Shown: positions 1-6,701 of the stretch, one piece after another | Position numbering within the stretch: position 1 is the first letter of the stretch | Layout: every line of letters starts with the position of its first letter | Notes under the pieces: generated by a model | What the model saw: only the letters and a program-made list of their open reading frames with translations | What the model was told of the DNA's origin: nothing | Databases searched by the model: none | NCBI GenBank assembly: GCA_965370805.1 | Contig: CBDUVZ010000114.1 | Span: 1-10,032, forward strand | DNA: 10,032 nucleotides | Direction of reading: 5' to 3' | Source: CBDUVZ01 sp965370805 | GTDB taxonomy: Bacteria > Hydrothermota > Tepidihabitantia > Tepidihabitantales > Tepidihabitantaceae | Program-made: the position numbers and the translations under genes

Positions 1-55
1 AGAAGTGGGGATTTTTAGATCGGTGATTCTGGGGAATTTTCAATCGGTGCTAACA
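1..55. mobile_element. Probable terminal end of an IS21-like insertion sequence (body lies off the window)
   Basis: On the minus strand the coding sequence of the propeller gene stops matching its family exactly at a TGTTAGC sequence (49-55), and what follows is AT-richer than the gene. Within it two 20-nt units repeat with a 24-nt period (6-25 and 30-49). A TG terminus followed by several subterminal direct repeats is the known end structure of IS21-family elements, and the AAAATTCCCC-type units resemble ends I have seen for that family. No transposase is visible because the element continues beyond base 1. The junction would be between 55 and 56. The family assignment is inference; the abrupt change of sequence and the repeats are seen directly. 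Confidence 0.6.
6..49. repeat. Two tandem ~20-nt direct repeats, 24-nt period
   Basis: Units 6-25 and 30-49 match at 17 of 20 positions, both beginning TGGGGA and ending ATCGGTG on the plus strand. In insertion sequences such subterminal repeats are transposase binding sites; that role is inferred here. Confidence 0.8.
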
Positions 56-1738
56 GTAGACGCCGGACGCAAGCTTGTCTCCCGCATTCGACCTGCCGTC
101 CCAGACGACGTTGAACTTCCCGGGTTCGGTATGGCCGGCAGCGAGGGTCCGCACCGGCCGGCCGGCGATATCGTACATCACCAGGGACAGGTAACCTGCC
201 CGGGGCACGGTGTACGAAACCCTGGTCGCCCGGCCGAACGGGTTCGGGAATGCGGACGCTTTCATCGTGAGTCGCTCGGTCTTCCGCTCTCCCGCAATCA
301 CGCCGGAAAGCGGGTTCTCCCAGCGCTGCACCACAATCGGGTTGTGGGTCGCCGGCCCTTCTTCCTGGATGAAGAACCCGGCGTGCTGGTCGATCATGTA
401 TGATACCATTATCGTGTCCCCGATGTTGTCCAGTATGCACGGAAACCGGTACGACACGTCTCCGCCGTCAGTGAGCTTGACGCCGTCGGTCCAGGTCTGG
501 CCATGGTCGACCGAGTAGGCGTACCAGATGTCGGCCCGCAGCACTTCCGGCGGTCCGGGCTCGTAGTTCAGGCTGTCGAACTCCTCCCAGGCGACGAAGA
601 GATTGCCGTCCTGGTCTTCGCCCAGGCTCGGCCGGCAGGCGAAGGTGGCGTTGTACCCGACCGGTGCCGCCAGGGTATCCGGGTCCGCCAGCCGGATCAG
701 GCTCCATTCGTCCTCAACGCTCCAGTGGTAGATCCGGGCCGGTATGACGTAGCCCTGTGCTGCCACGTACGGCATGATGCAGGCCGCGAAGTGGAGCGAG
801 TCCCGCGAGTCGTAGAACGGGAAGAACGCGGTGATGTGATAGGAAGTGAGGGTGTCACCGCCGTAAGCCGGCGGCCAGGGCAGTTCGGTCGAAGCCGTCC
901 AGCTTTCGCCGCCGTCAGTGGAAAGCCGGTAGAAACCCGGGTCGGGTGCGCCTTCCGAGTACTCCCAGGCGATGCACACGTTCTGCGAACCCGGCACCTT
1001 GGACGCGTCGATTGAATGGCCGGGAAAGCCCGGCTGGGGCTGAGGTGGCGGGATGCCGGCCGCGGGTTGCCAGTCGCACCAGGTGGTGCACCTGGACCAG
1101 AACAGGTCATCCTTGGTCGCGTAGTCGATGCATGCCAGGTGCAGAATGCCGTCATCCCCGATTGCCACCCAGGGCCACGCGTAGTTCTCGAGGGTCGGCT
1201 CACCCGGGCAGTACTCGAAAATCCCGGTGCCCGGAGCCAGGTCCCGGGCCACAATCGGAGCCAGCAGGGCGGAGGCATGGTGGGCCGAAACCACCGCCAC
1301 GTCGGTCGCCGGGTCCCGGTCCAGTGTGCCGAACCCGGTTCGCTCGGTGAAGACATTCACGCCCGAAGCCATGAAGTCCGGGTCGATCCAGTTCCACGCT
1401 CCGGTTGAGTAGTCGTGGAAGTTGTAGCGCATGTTCCGGTCCGGGAAGGTCGTTCCCGTCATCGAAGCCGAGAAAATCCAGAGTGCGTGCACTCCGTACG
1501 CCGGCGAGTTCACCAGCAATTGCAGCATCGGACCGCTCGTCTGCCAGTCATAAGTGGTCCCGCCGATAGTATCGACGGTCCCGATAGTGAATGCGGCCTC
1601 ACGGCTCGGGCCGGCTTTGCCCTCGACCGGCGCGATATCCTGGGCCGGTCCCTCCGGGGGCAGGGTGGTCATCGGCAGGGTCACGGTGGCCAGCAGTATG
1701 GCCGGCGCGACCAGGAGCACGAGTACGAACTTCGACAT
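50..1738 (-). CDS. Secreted BNR/Asp-box beta-propeller protein with a truncated C-terminal sorting domain
   Basis: The protein has 562 residues from the ATG at 1738, chosen because it has an AGGAGG site 6 nt upstream and begins a signal peptide (MSKFVLVLLVAPAILLA). A longer in-frame start at 1810 lies upstream of the promoter and is not used. Residues about 55-475 look like a beta-propeller: two Asp-boxes (SxDxGxxW) are visible, STDGGESW at 273-280 and SVDHGQTW at 409-416. Such repeats occur in sialidases and in many non-enzymatic propellers; I see no basis for claiming sialidase activity. Residues about 495-562 are a FlgD-like Ig sorting domain (FPNPFGRATRVSYTV, YDIAGRPVRTL, VVWDGRSNAGDKLASGVY). 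The domain stops at GVYC, about 19 residues short of the homologous domains in the two neighbouring proteins. The missing part is not found in any frame downstream, and an insertion-sequence end begins exactly there. The protein may therefore be secretion-defective. It has its own promoter. Confidence 0.85.
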   Translation of the reverse strand: MSKFVLVLLVAPAILLATVTLPMTTLPPEGPAQDIAPVEGKAGPSREAAFTIGTVDTIGGTTYDWQTSGPMLQLLVNSPAYGVHALWIFSASMTGTTFPDRNMRYNFHDYSTGAWNWIDPDFMASGVNVFTERTGFGTLDRDPATDVAVVSAHHASALLAPIVARDLAPGTGIFEYCPGEPTLENYAWPWVAIGDDGILHLACIDYATKDDLFWSRCTTWCDWQPAAGIPPPQPQPGFPGHSIDASKVPGSQNVCIAWEYSEGAPDPGFYRLSTDGGESWTASTELPWPPAYGGDTLTSYHITAFFPFYDSRDSLHFAACIMPYVAAQGYVIPARIYHWSVEDEWSLIRLADPDTLAAPVGYNATFACRPSLGEDQDGNLFVAWEEFDSLNYEPGPPEVLRADIWYAYSVDHGQTWTDGVKLTDGGDVSYRFPCILDNIGDTIMVSYMIDQHAGFFIQEEGPATHNPIVVQRWENPLSGVIAGERKTERLTMKASAFPNPFGRATRVSYTVPRAGYLSLVMYDIAGRPVRTLAAGHTEPGKFNVVWDGRSNAGDKLASGVYC

Positions 1739-1744
1739 AGGGTT

Positions 1745-1750
1745 CCTCCT
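1745..1750 (-). promoter_or_regulatory. Shine-Dalgarno AGGAGG of the propeller gene
   Basis: AGGAGG lies 6 nt before the ATG at 1738. It decides the start in favour of the signal-peptide methionine over the upstream in-frame ATG at 1810. Confidence 0.85.
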
Positions 1751-1772
1751 TTTGCTTATACGTCGCGACGTG

Positions 1773-1800
1773 ATTCTAGTCTGCGCCTGACGCCAGTCAA
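1773..1800 (-). promoter_or_regulatory. Sigma70-type promoter of the propeller gene
   Basis: On the minus strand TTGACT (1800-1795) and TAGAAT (1778-1773) are separated by 16 nt. A start site about 7 nt downstream would give a leader of about 27 nt containing the Shine-Dalgarno site. Both boxes and the spacing are identical to those before the protease gene at 9863-9890. Confidence 0.75.
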
Positions 1801-1835
1801 GCGCACTCACCCGAAAGCCGACAGAAGGATTTCAA

Positions 1836-1859
1836 CACCAAGGCACCAAGGTCACCAAG
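1836..1859 (+). repeat. CACCAAG triplicate array
   Basis: CACCAAG occurs at 1836-1842, 1844-1850 and 1853-1859, a spacing of 8-9 nt. It is in inverted orientation relative to the CTTGGC array at 2013-2036. Confidence 0.85.
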
Positions 1860-1963
1860 TAACAGACCAGGAACTGAGAAGCACTGTCACCCGGTGGACG
1901 CGGTATCAGCTCGGCCGACGAGGCGGCGCAAAGCCTCGTGACTCCTGGCTTCCTGCCTTTGTA

Positions 1964-1990
1964 TCCCTCGGCTCCGCTCGGGACAAGCCT
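1964..1990 (-). repeat. PERSRG-type dispersed repeat
   Basis: Read on the minus strand this 27-nt stretch encodes EACPERSRG in an otherwise unconvincing short frame (1887-2069). The same peptide, from a repeat containing CCCGAGCGGAGCCGAGGG, appears as spurious short proteins in many bacterial genomes, so this is read as a dispersed DNA repeat and not a gene. It is partly palindromic (TCCC...GGGA ends). Confidence 0.7.
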
Positions 1991-2012
1991 CTATGTTTCT
2001 CCGCTCCGCTAC

Positions 2013-2036
2013 CTTGGCATTCTTGGCGGCCTTGGC
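2013..2036 (+). repeat. CTTGGC triplicate array, 9-nt period
   Basis: CTTGGC occurs at 2013-2018, 2022-2027 and 2031-2036 with an exact 9-nt period. Its complement, GCCAAG, mirrors the CACCAAG array 150 nt to the left, so the two arrays form loose inverted ends of the repeat region. Confidence 0.85.
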
Positions 2037-2104
2037 GGTTGGTCTTTTCCTCTGCCTTTGTGGTTCCATTCCGGTTCTCGGACACTCAGGACAACCGAAG
2101 CGTG

Positions 2105-5100
2105 CTATTCGAGTCGCACGAACTTGCGGTTCCGGGCTCCGTCCGGGCCGTCGAGTCGAACCAGGAACACACCGCGCCCGGTCTTCCGGCCCAGGTTATC
2201 GCGGCCGTCCCAGTTCAGGGCCAGGTTACCTGCCGCCATGTTGTCGCTGCCGGTATCAAGCAGGACGCGCACCAGGCGGCCGGTCGCATCGAACACCCGC
2301 AGCCGGACCGGCCCGGACCGGCTGAGCCGCACCAAAAAGTTCACCTTGCCGGTGCTCGGGTTGGGAAGGACCCGCACGGCGTCCCGCATCGCGACCGGTT
2401 CGCGCGGCCCTCCCGCAAGCCCGGTCACCGGACCGGCGGTAGTGAACTTGATCGCCCGTCCCGGAACCACCGGCGAGCCGGCCCGATGGTAGCTGCCGTT
2501 GAACAGCGCCGGGATGCAGACCGTACTGGTCGGGTCCTGTTCCCCGACTGTCCGCGAGCCGACCTGGTTCGCGGTCAGGTATTGATACGTGAATTCGCAG
2601 TTGCCGTCGGCCGCGGCCAGCGTGGTGTCGTACAGAATCAGTTCCGCTTTGTCCCACTGAGTTGAATTCCAGTAAAGGACCGAGTCCCACTCGACGATGA
2701 ACCGGTGGTTCGCGGCATCATGGTAGCACCAGATGCCGCCGCCGCCCGCGTCCTCCGGGTCGAAGTCGTCCCAGGTCAGAGCCAGCACCGGCGGCGCGGC
2801 AGCGCACGGCAGCGACTGGTTCGTGTACTGGGTGTACGTCGAATGCCCCGGAGCGACGAACCCGTTGCTGCAGACCGACAACTGGGTGTAGGACTGGCCG
2901 TAGTAGATGAACGGACCGAACCCCACTGGCAGGTTCACCTGCTCGACGTCGTCGTCACCAAGGTCGAGCAGGGTCCCGGTTCCGGAGATCTCGACCCAGT
3001 CGAAGACCGGTGCCGCGGCGTAGGCCGAATCCGCGTCATCGTACGCCCAGTACAGCGCGGGCTCCCGCGGGCCGTCCGGTATCGGGTCAACCGCGGTCAG
3101 TTCGCCGACCACGAGCAGGAACTCCAGGCTATCCTCATACCCGGTGCCGGTGAGCTTCAGCTTCATGCGGGCTGCGTGTTCGCACGGGCAGGTCGGGTCC
3201 GCACTGACCTGGAACCGGTCCGCGGTGTTCGCCCGCACCGAATCCGGCTCGATTGTGCCGAACGTACCGGTCGAATCAAGAACCGAAACCATGGTGTCTT
3301 CGGTCCGGAGCAGACCGATAACGTCTTCGGCGACCAGCCGGCCGACATTGCGCAGACTCAGTACCAGGTCAGCGGTCTCGCCGGGGTCGAGCTTGCCGTT
3401 GTTGTTCCCCCCGGGCGGTGAGTCGATGATGACCTTGTCCTGCAGCACGACTGCGGCCGCGCCGGTCATCACCGCCTCGATTGCGTCGAGGTCAAACCCC
3501 GCGGTCGGGCCGCCGGTCGAACTGCCGTCATCGACAACCTTGACGTAGCGGCAGAAACTCAACCCGCCGTCAGCCAGGTCGAAACCCGCGGTTCCGGTCG
3601 CGGTGCCCAGGTCGGCCCAGGGACCGTCCCAGTTGTTCGCGGCGTACACCTGGTATCCTTCCGGGTCCGCATCGTCCTCGAACACGGTGAAATCATTGCC
3701 CGTCAGGTTGTAGACCAGGGTCCCGAAATCCATCACCACCCAGCCGCTCCGGCTCAGCGACACACGCCGGCCGTCGTGCACGCCGCACGCAAGGTTCGGT
3801 GTGCTCCAGATCTCGTCCCGGTCGTCGATGTTGCACACGACCGGCCGGTGCAGGGTCACCGGCAGGGCCGTATCCGGCGCGAGTTGCACGTCCACCCTGG
3901 TTACCGTATCCGCGGTCACGACCAGACCGGTCACTGTCTTCGTCGCGTAGCCGTTGGCCGAGAAGACCAGGTCCCACGTCCCGGGCCGCAGGTAGCGGTG
4001 ATAATCGCCGGGCGAATCGCAGTAACACGGGAAGTTGATCGGCATCGGCGTGACTCTCGCCTTGAGCGGCTCGCCGGGCAACGAATCAGTCACGATTCCG
4101 CGTACTCCCCGATCCATGTTCGCGAGCATCATCTTCATCGCCTGAATCTCGCGTGCCACAATGGGGTCAATCGAATCCGCGGGCGGTGTCTTGATCCGGG
4201 AACTCTCAACCGTCCAGCCGATTCCGCCGTGCGCACCGTAGGCGTAGTCCTTGGACGGCCCGTGAATCTCGTACATGACGCGCGCGCCCGGCCCGTACGG
4301 ATACCCGGTGATATCGTGCCACTGTCCGGCCAGGTAATGGATTTCCATCGAGTCCCGGGTCCCGAGTTCCGTGTAGCTCCAGGGCGTGGAGATGTAGTAA
4401 ATGCCCGAATGGTACGACGTCCAGTGGCAGAACGCGTTGCGCAGCGACAACTCCATGTGCGCCCTTGTCTCCGGCTGGGAGAACGGCGCTCCGGTGCCGC
4501 ACCAGTCGTCCCACATGTAGCCGTAGTTGCGGTTGCAGTCCACGCCGTTCGCATTGGACCGCCGGTGCCGGATGTGACCGTCCGGGTTCGCCGGGGCCTG
4601 GAGCCAGGTCTCCCGGTTGTCGACCCAGTAGGTAACGGCCGGGTCGATTCCGTACTGCGAGATCATCTCCACCGCCATGCCGTAGACCACTTCGGCCGCA
4701 ATCTTCTCGTCGCCGTGAATCGCGCCGTCGAAGAAGAGCTCGGGTTCGTCTTCCTCGACGTCCGGGTTGTCGGTAATCTTCAGCGCGAAGAGCAGGCTGT
4801 CGTTCGACGCAAACCCGAGGGTCTCAAACCGGCAGATTCCGGGATTGTCCTGCGCCATTATCATGAAGCTGTCCTTGATTTCGACGTAGGAGTGATACCG
4901 GCCGTCCTCGAAATTCGCCAGGTAGTATCCCCTGATGTCCGGTATCAGCAGCTCCATCTCCCAGCCGTCCCGTTCGAGCGCCGCAATCCGGTCGGCCGGC
5001 ACTTCGACCAGGAATCCTTTGTCCCGGTCCGGCCCGTTGACAATGCAGCCTGCCGCTTCGAGCGTGCGCACGTCCCCGGCGCTGCCGACCCGGACCCGCA

Positions 5101-5179
5101 TTAGGTCAAACCGCTGCTCGGCCGGTGCCACGGCGACCAGAACCACCGCGACCAGAACTACAATCCTCGCAAGTCTCAT
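2105..5179 (-). CDS. Secreted M14-family zinc carboxypeptidase-like protein with C-terminal sorting domain
   Basis: The protein has 1024 residues and likely cleaves peptides outside the cell or at the surface. A signal peptide (about 1-20) and a short pro-region (25-80) precede an M14 domain (about 95-350). Visible M14 residues are the zinc ligands H155 and E158 (IHGDE), the substrate-binding NRN at 216-218 after GVD, the third zinc ligand H257 (YHSG) and the catalytic E325 (WTVESS). Next come a carboxypeptidase-regulatory-like beta-sandwich (about 355-435), a discoidin-like region (about 448-572) ending DLDAIEAV, a CARDB-like module (about 580-692) with GGNNNGKLDPGETADL, a beta-rich region of unknown type (about 700-917) and a complete FlgD-like Ig sorting domain (about 933-1024: LPNPSTG, FDATGRLVR, NWDGRDNLG, RGVFLVRL). 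The ATG at 5179 has AGGAGGAGA 2 nt upstream. The gene starts 43 nt after the PhzF stop, with no promoter seen in the gap, so cotranscription with it is likely. Confidence 0.9.
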   Translation of the reverse strand: MRLARIVVLVAVVLVAVAPAEQRFDLMRVRVGSAGDVRTLEAAGCIVNGPDRDKGFLVEVPADRIAALERDGWEMELLIPDIRGYYLANFEDGRYHSYVEIKDSFMIMAQDNPGICRFETLGFASNDSLLFALKITDNPDVEEDEPELFFDGAIHGDEKIAAEVVYGMAVEMISQYGIDPAVTYWVDNRETWLQAPANPDGHIRHRRSNANGVDCNRNYGYMWDDWCGTGAPFSQPETRAHMELSLRNAFCHWTSYHSGIYYISTPWSYTELGTRDSMEIHYLAGQWHDITGYPYGPGARVMYEIHGPSKDYAYGAHGGIGWTVESSRIKTPPADSIDPIVAREIQAMKMMLANMDRGVRGIVTDSLPGEPLKARVTPMPINFPCYCDSPGDYHRYLRPGTWDLVFSANGYATKTVTGLVVTADTVTRVDVQLAPDTALPVTLHRPVVCNIDDRDEIWSTPNLACGVHDGRRVSLSRSGWVVMDFGTLVYNLTGNDFTVFEDDADPEGYQVYAANNWDGPWADLGTATGTAGFDLADGGLSFCRYVKVVDDGSSTGGPTAGFDLDAIEAVMTGAAAVVLQDKVIIDSPPGGNNNGKLDPGETADLVLSLRNVGRLVAEDVIGLLRTEDTMVSVLDSTGTFGTIEPDSVRANTADRFQVSADPTCPCEHAARMKLKLTGTGYEDSLEFLLVVGELTAVDPIPDGPREPALYWAYDDADSAYAAAPVFDWVEISGTGTLLDLGDDDVEQVNLPVGFGPFIYYGQSYTQLSVCSNGFVAPGHSTYTQYTNQSLPCAAAPPVLALTWDDFDPEDAGGGGIWCYHDAANHRFIVEWDSVLYWNSTQWDKAELILYDTTLAAADGNCEFTYQYLTANQVGSRTVGEQDPTSTVCIPALFNGSYHRAGSPVVPGRAIKFTTAGPVTGLAGGPREPVAMRDAVRVLPNPSTGKVNFLVRLSRSGPVRLRVFDATGRLVRVLLDTGSDNMAAGNLALNWDGRDNLGRKTGRGVFLVRLDGPDGARNRKFVRLE

Positions 5180-5184
5180 CTTCT

Positions 5185-5190
5185 CCTCCT
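5185..5190 (-). promoter_or_regulatory. Shine-Dalgarno AGGAGG of the carboxypeptidase gene
   Basis: AGGAGG lies 5 nt before the ATG at 5179, inside the 43-nt gap after the PhzF gene. This allows independent translation initiation on a shared mRNA. Confidence 0.85.
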
Positions 5191-5222
5191 GCCTGCTCCG
5201 GACCCGCGCGTCCCCTGCGGCT

Positions 5223-6119
5223 TCATTGCGCGCCGTCCGGTCCGATTACGCCCCGCCCGACCGGAATCACCCGGCCGCCGACCCGCACCGTTATGCGGCC
5301 CCCGGATTCCTCTCCTTCGAGATAAAGCCGGGAAGGACGTCCGATTTCGATACCCTGTTCGCTTCTCACTGAAATGCTGTCGGTCCCGAAATACCGGTGC
5401 TTGACCAGCCAGGCGCACAGGCACCCGTTCGCGCTGCCGGTTGCCGGGTCTTCGGGCACGTCGTAGAAATCACAGAAGACCCGGACGTGGAAATCGCATT
5501 CCGGGTCCTCGGCCTCGGGACAGAAAGCCAGCACCGCCCTGGCCTCCAGGGTGCTGAAAAGCCTGGCGGATGCGCCCGGGTCGAGCTTGATGCGCTTCAT
5601 CGTTTCCAACCGTCCGACCGGGACTATCAGGAACCAGAGCCCGGTCGAAACCTCCTGCGCCGGGTAGCGGTTGCTGATATCCGCCGCCTCGATGCCGAGC
5701 AGTTCCGCGGCCGCGTCCCGCCCGACTTTGCTGCCGAACTGCGGCGCCGGCTGGGTCATCACCAGTCGCTCACCGTCCGCGACCACTTCGACCGGCACGC
5801 TGCCCACCGGCAGGTCGAGCCTCACTTCGTGCCCTTCCCGGTTCAGAAACCGGTCCCAGAGCACGAAAGCAGTGCCCAGTGTCGGATGCCCGGCAAACGG
5901 CACCTCCCGAGCCGGTGTGAATATCCGCACCGGGAATCCTCTCTCCGTCGGCTCCTGTCCGAGGATGAACGTTGTTTCGCTGAAGTGCATCTCCCTGGCC
6001 AGGGTCTGCATCTCCTCGTCGGTCAGTCCGGCCGCGTCGGGAAAGACCGCCAGTTGATTGCCTTCAAAAGCCCGGCGGGCGAACACGTCGCAGATCAGGA
6101 ACTTACGACTTCCGATCAT
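5223..6119 (-). CDS. PhzF-family isomerase-like protein
   Basis: The protein has 298 residues, normal for the family, and no signal peptide, so it is cytosolic. PhzF proteins have a two-lobed diaminopimelate-epimerase-like fold; the named enzyme isomerises an intermediate of phenazine synthesis, but most members have unknown substrates. Family marks seen here are an N-terminal DVFARRAFEGNQLAVF (11-26), HFSETTFI (45-52) with the likely catalytic glutamate E48, RIFTPAREVPFAGHPTLGTA (65-84) and DPATGSANG (224-232), which lines the active site in the second lobe. There are no phenazine genes in the window, so a phenazine role is not supported. The ATG at 6119 lies 8 nt after a -10 box with no Shine-Dalgarno site, so translation is probably leaderless; the next methionine would remove the conserved N-terminus. 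The carboxypeptidase gene follows at 43 nt. Confidence 0.92.
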   Translation of the reverse strand: MIGSRKFLICDVFARRAFEGNQLAVFPDAAGLTDEEMQTLAREMHFSETTFILGQEPTERGFPVRIFTPAREVPFAGHPTLGTAFVLWDRFLNREGHEVRLDLPVGSVPVEVVADGERLVMTQPAPQFGSKVGRDAAAELLGIEAADISNRYPAQEVSTGLWFLIVPVGRLETMKRIKLDPGASARLFSTLEARAVLAFCPEAEDPECDFHVRVFCDFYDVPEDPATGSANGCLCAWLVKHRYFGTDSISVRSEQGIEIGRPSRLYLEGEESGGRITVRVGGRVIPVGRGVIGPDGAQ

Positions 6120-6127
6120 CAGGAATT

Positions 6128-6155
6128 ATGCTAGGCGGGTTTGCCCCCGGGTCAA
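6128..6155 (-). promoter_or_regulatory. Sigma70-type promoter of the PhzF gene, leaderless
   Basis: TTGACC (6155-6150) and TAGCAT (6133-6128) are separated by 16 nt on the minus strand. Only 8 nt separate the -10 box from the ATG, so transcription should start at or next to the start codon. It probably also serves the carboxypeptidase gene. Confidence 0.72.
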
Positions 6156-6166
6156 GGGGCGAAATA

Positions 6167-6260
6167 CGGACAGGGAGCAGACTTCCGGACCGCCGGCTCA
6201 GTACGAACCGGCGGCGAACCGAAGGGGGCGCAATCCACTTTTTTGACTGCTCCCTGTCCG
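6167..6260. repeat. 94-nt inverted-repeat (REP/MITE-like) element
   Basis: The arms CGGACAGGGAGCAG (6167-6180) and CTGCTCCCTGTCCG (6247-6260) are perfect 14-bp complements. A second hairpin lies between them: CCGCCGG (6190-6196) with CCGGCGG (6208-6214), loop 11 nt. The ATCCACTTTTTTGACTGCTC side resembles GGGACAGTCC/AAAAAGTGGA-type intergenic repeats known from many bacteria, some of them linked to REP-associated tyrosine transposases; that link is from memory and not testable here. The right arm begins exactly where the Rrf2 family homology ends, so the element forms the 3' end of that gene. Confidence 0.7.
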
Positions 6261-6668
6261 AAACTCCAGATTTGCAAATTCGGCCAGACTGCGCCGCTTG
6301 AGGAAACCACCGATTACTTCCCGCAACTCAGCCCAGACCGCCCGGGCCGGACACTCGCCGTACAGCGGGCAATCCGTCCCGCAATCCTCGCACACGCACG
6401 GAACCTCAACCAGTTCCTCGCCGCAAGCATCGACGATATCGCACAGGCATATCTCCTCAGCCGGGCGGTCGAGTACGTATCCGCCGCCCGGACCCTTCTT
6501 CGATGTGAGGATCTCGCCGTCCACCAGGTTCTTGAGAATCCTCTCCAGGTATCCGGTCGATACGTTCTGCCTTCGGGCGATCTCGGACGCGCACACCGGA
6601 CCATCCTGTTCGTGCTGCGCGATATCGATCATCGCCCGTAGCGAGTACCTTGAGCGTGTCGTAACCAT
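6198..6668 (-). CDS. Rrf2-family winged-helix transcription factor, probably Fe-S binding
   Basis: The protein has 156 residues. It starts like most of the family (TTRSRYSLRAMIDIAQH), followed by a winged helix-turn-helix (about 24-67: CASEIARRQNVSTGYLERIL, wing KKGPGGGYVLDRP). A cysteine-rich stretch at 91-106 (CVCEDCGTDCPLYGEC) lies where IscR, NsrR and RsrR relatives hold the Fe-S cluster ligands; it has five cysteines (91, 93, 96, 100, 106) where three are typical, so which ones bind is unclear. Residues 1-136 are the family core. The last 20 residues (137-156, from RTGSSQ) are encoded by the inverted-repeat element and look acquired. The ATG at 6668 lies 8 nt after the -10 box without a Shine-Dalgarno site, so the mRNA is probably leaderless. 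A palindrome over the promoter suggests autoregulation. Its other targets are unknown. Confidence 0.92.
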   Translation of the reverse strand: MVTTRSRYSLRAMIDIAQHEQDGPVCASEIARRQNVSTGYLERILKNLVDGEILTSKKGPGGGYVLDRPAEEICLCDIVDACGEELVEVPCVCEDCGTDCPLYGECPARAVWAELREVIGGFLKRRSLAEFANLEFRTGSSQKSGLRPLRFAAGSY

Positions 6669-6672
6669 CCGG

Positions 6673-6701
6673 CAATAACATACTGAAACGGTAGGCTATT
6701 G
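6673..6701 (-). promoter_or_regulatory. Imperfect 29-nt palindrome over the Rrf2 promoter, candidate autoregulatory operator
   Basis: On the minus strand the outer arms CAATA and TATTG pair fully, and inner matches (C, TAC, G against C, GTA, G) give 10 paired positions of 14 around a centre at 6687. It overlaps the end of the -35 box, the whole spacer and the -10 box. Rrf2-family regulators typically bind palindromes of 25-30 nt and often repress their own gene; binding here is inferred. Confidence 0.55.

Larger units (their letters stand above)
1836..2069. repeat. Composite intergenic repeat region (CCAAGG arrays plus PERSRG-type repeat)
   Basis: The 366-nt gap between the carboxypeptidase and propeller genes holds no credible gene. 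It contains a CACCAAG array at the left, a hairpin (ACGAGGC 1918-1924 pairing with GCCTCGT 1933-1939), a PERSRG-type repeat, a CTTGGC array in inverted orientation at the right and a trailing CTCTGCCTTTGTGGTTCC stretch. Similar CACCAAGG and CTTTGTGGTTC stretches recur between genes in many environmental bacterial genomes, where their function is not known. The outer limits are approximate. A non-autonomous mobile or recombination-derived origin is inference. Confidence 0.6.

Noticed and set aside
6..49. CRISPR-like repeats
   Set aside because: There are only two imperfect 20-nt units with 4-nt gaps and no spacers; it fits an insertion-sequence end far better.
50..1738. Sialidase enzyme
   Set aside because: Two Asp-boxes show the fold type, but I could not identify the arginine triad or the catalytic Tyr/Asp with any confidence.
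1739..1810. N-terminal extension of the propeller protein to the ATG at 1810
   Set aside because: The extension overlies the promoter and Shine-Dalgarno site and would bury the signal peptide behind an arginine-rich stretch.
1887..2069. Small protein of 60 residues on the minus strand
   Set aside because: It is made of the PERSRG repeat and the CCAAG array read as codons; no ribosome binding site and no sign of selection as protein.
1415..2665. Long plus-strand open frame spanning a gene start, the intergenic repeats and a gene end
   Set aside because: It is antisense to two well-supported genes, has low-complexity Arg/Pro/Gly-rich composition and no family features; typical of GC-rich shadow frames. 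The same applies to the plus-strand frames at 3776-5104, 6974-8686, 9086-9922 and 5397-6134.
5223..6119. Phenazine biosynthesis locus
   Set aside because: Only the PhzF-family gene is present; none of the other phenazine genes lies nearby and most PhzF-family proteins have other, unknown roles.
6167..6260. Terminator of the Rrf2 gene
   Set aside because: The 14-bp arms are 66 nt apart and no T-run follows on the minus strand, so it is a poor rho-independent terminator.
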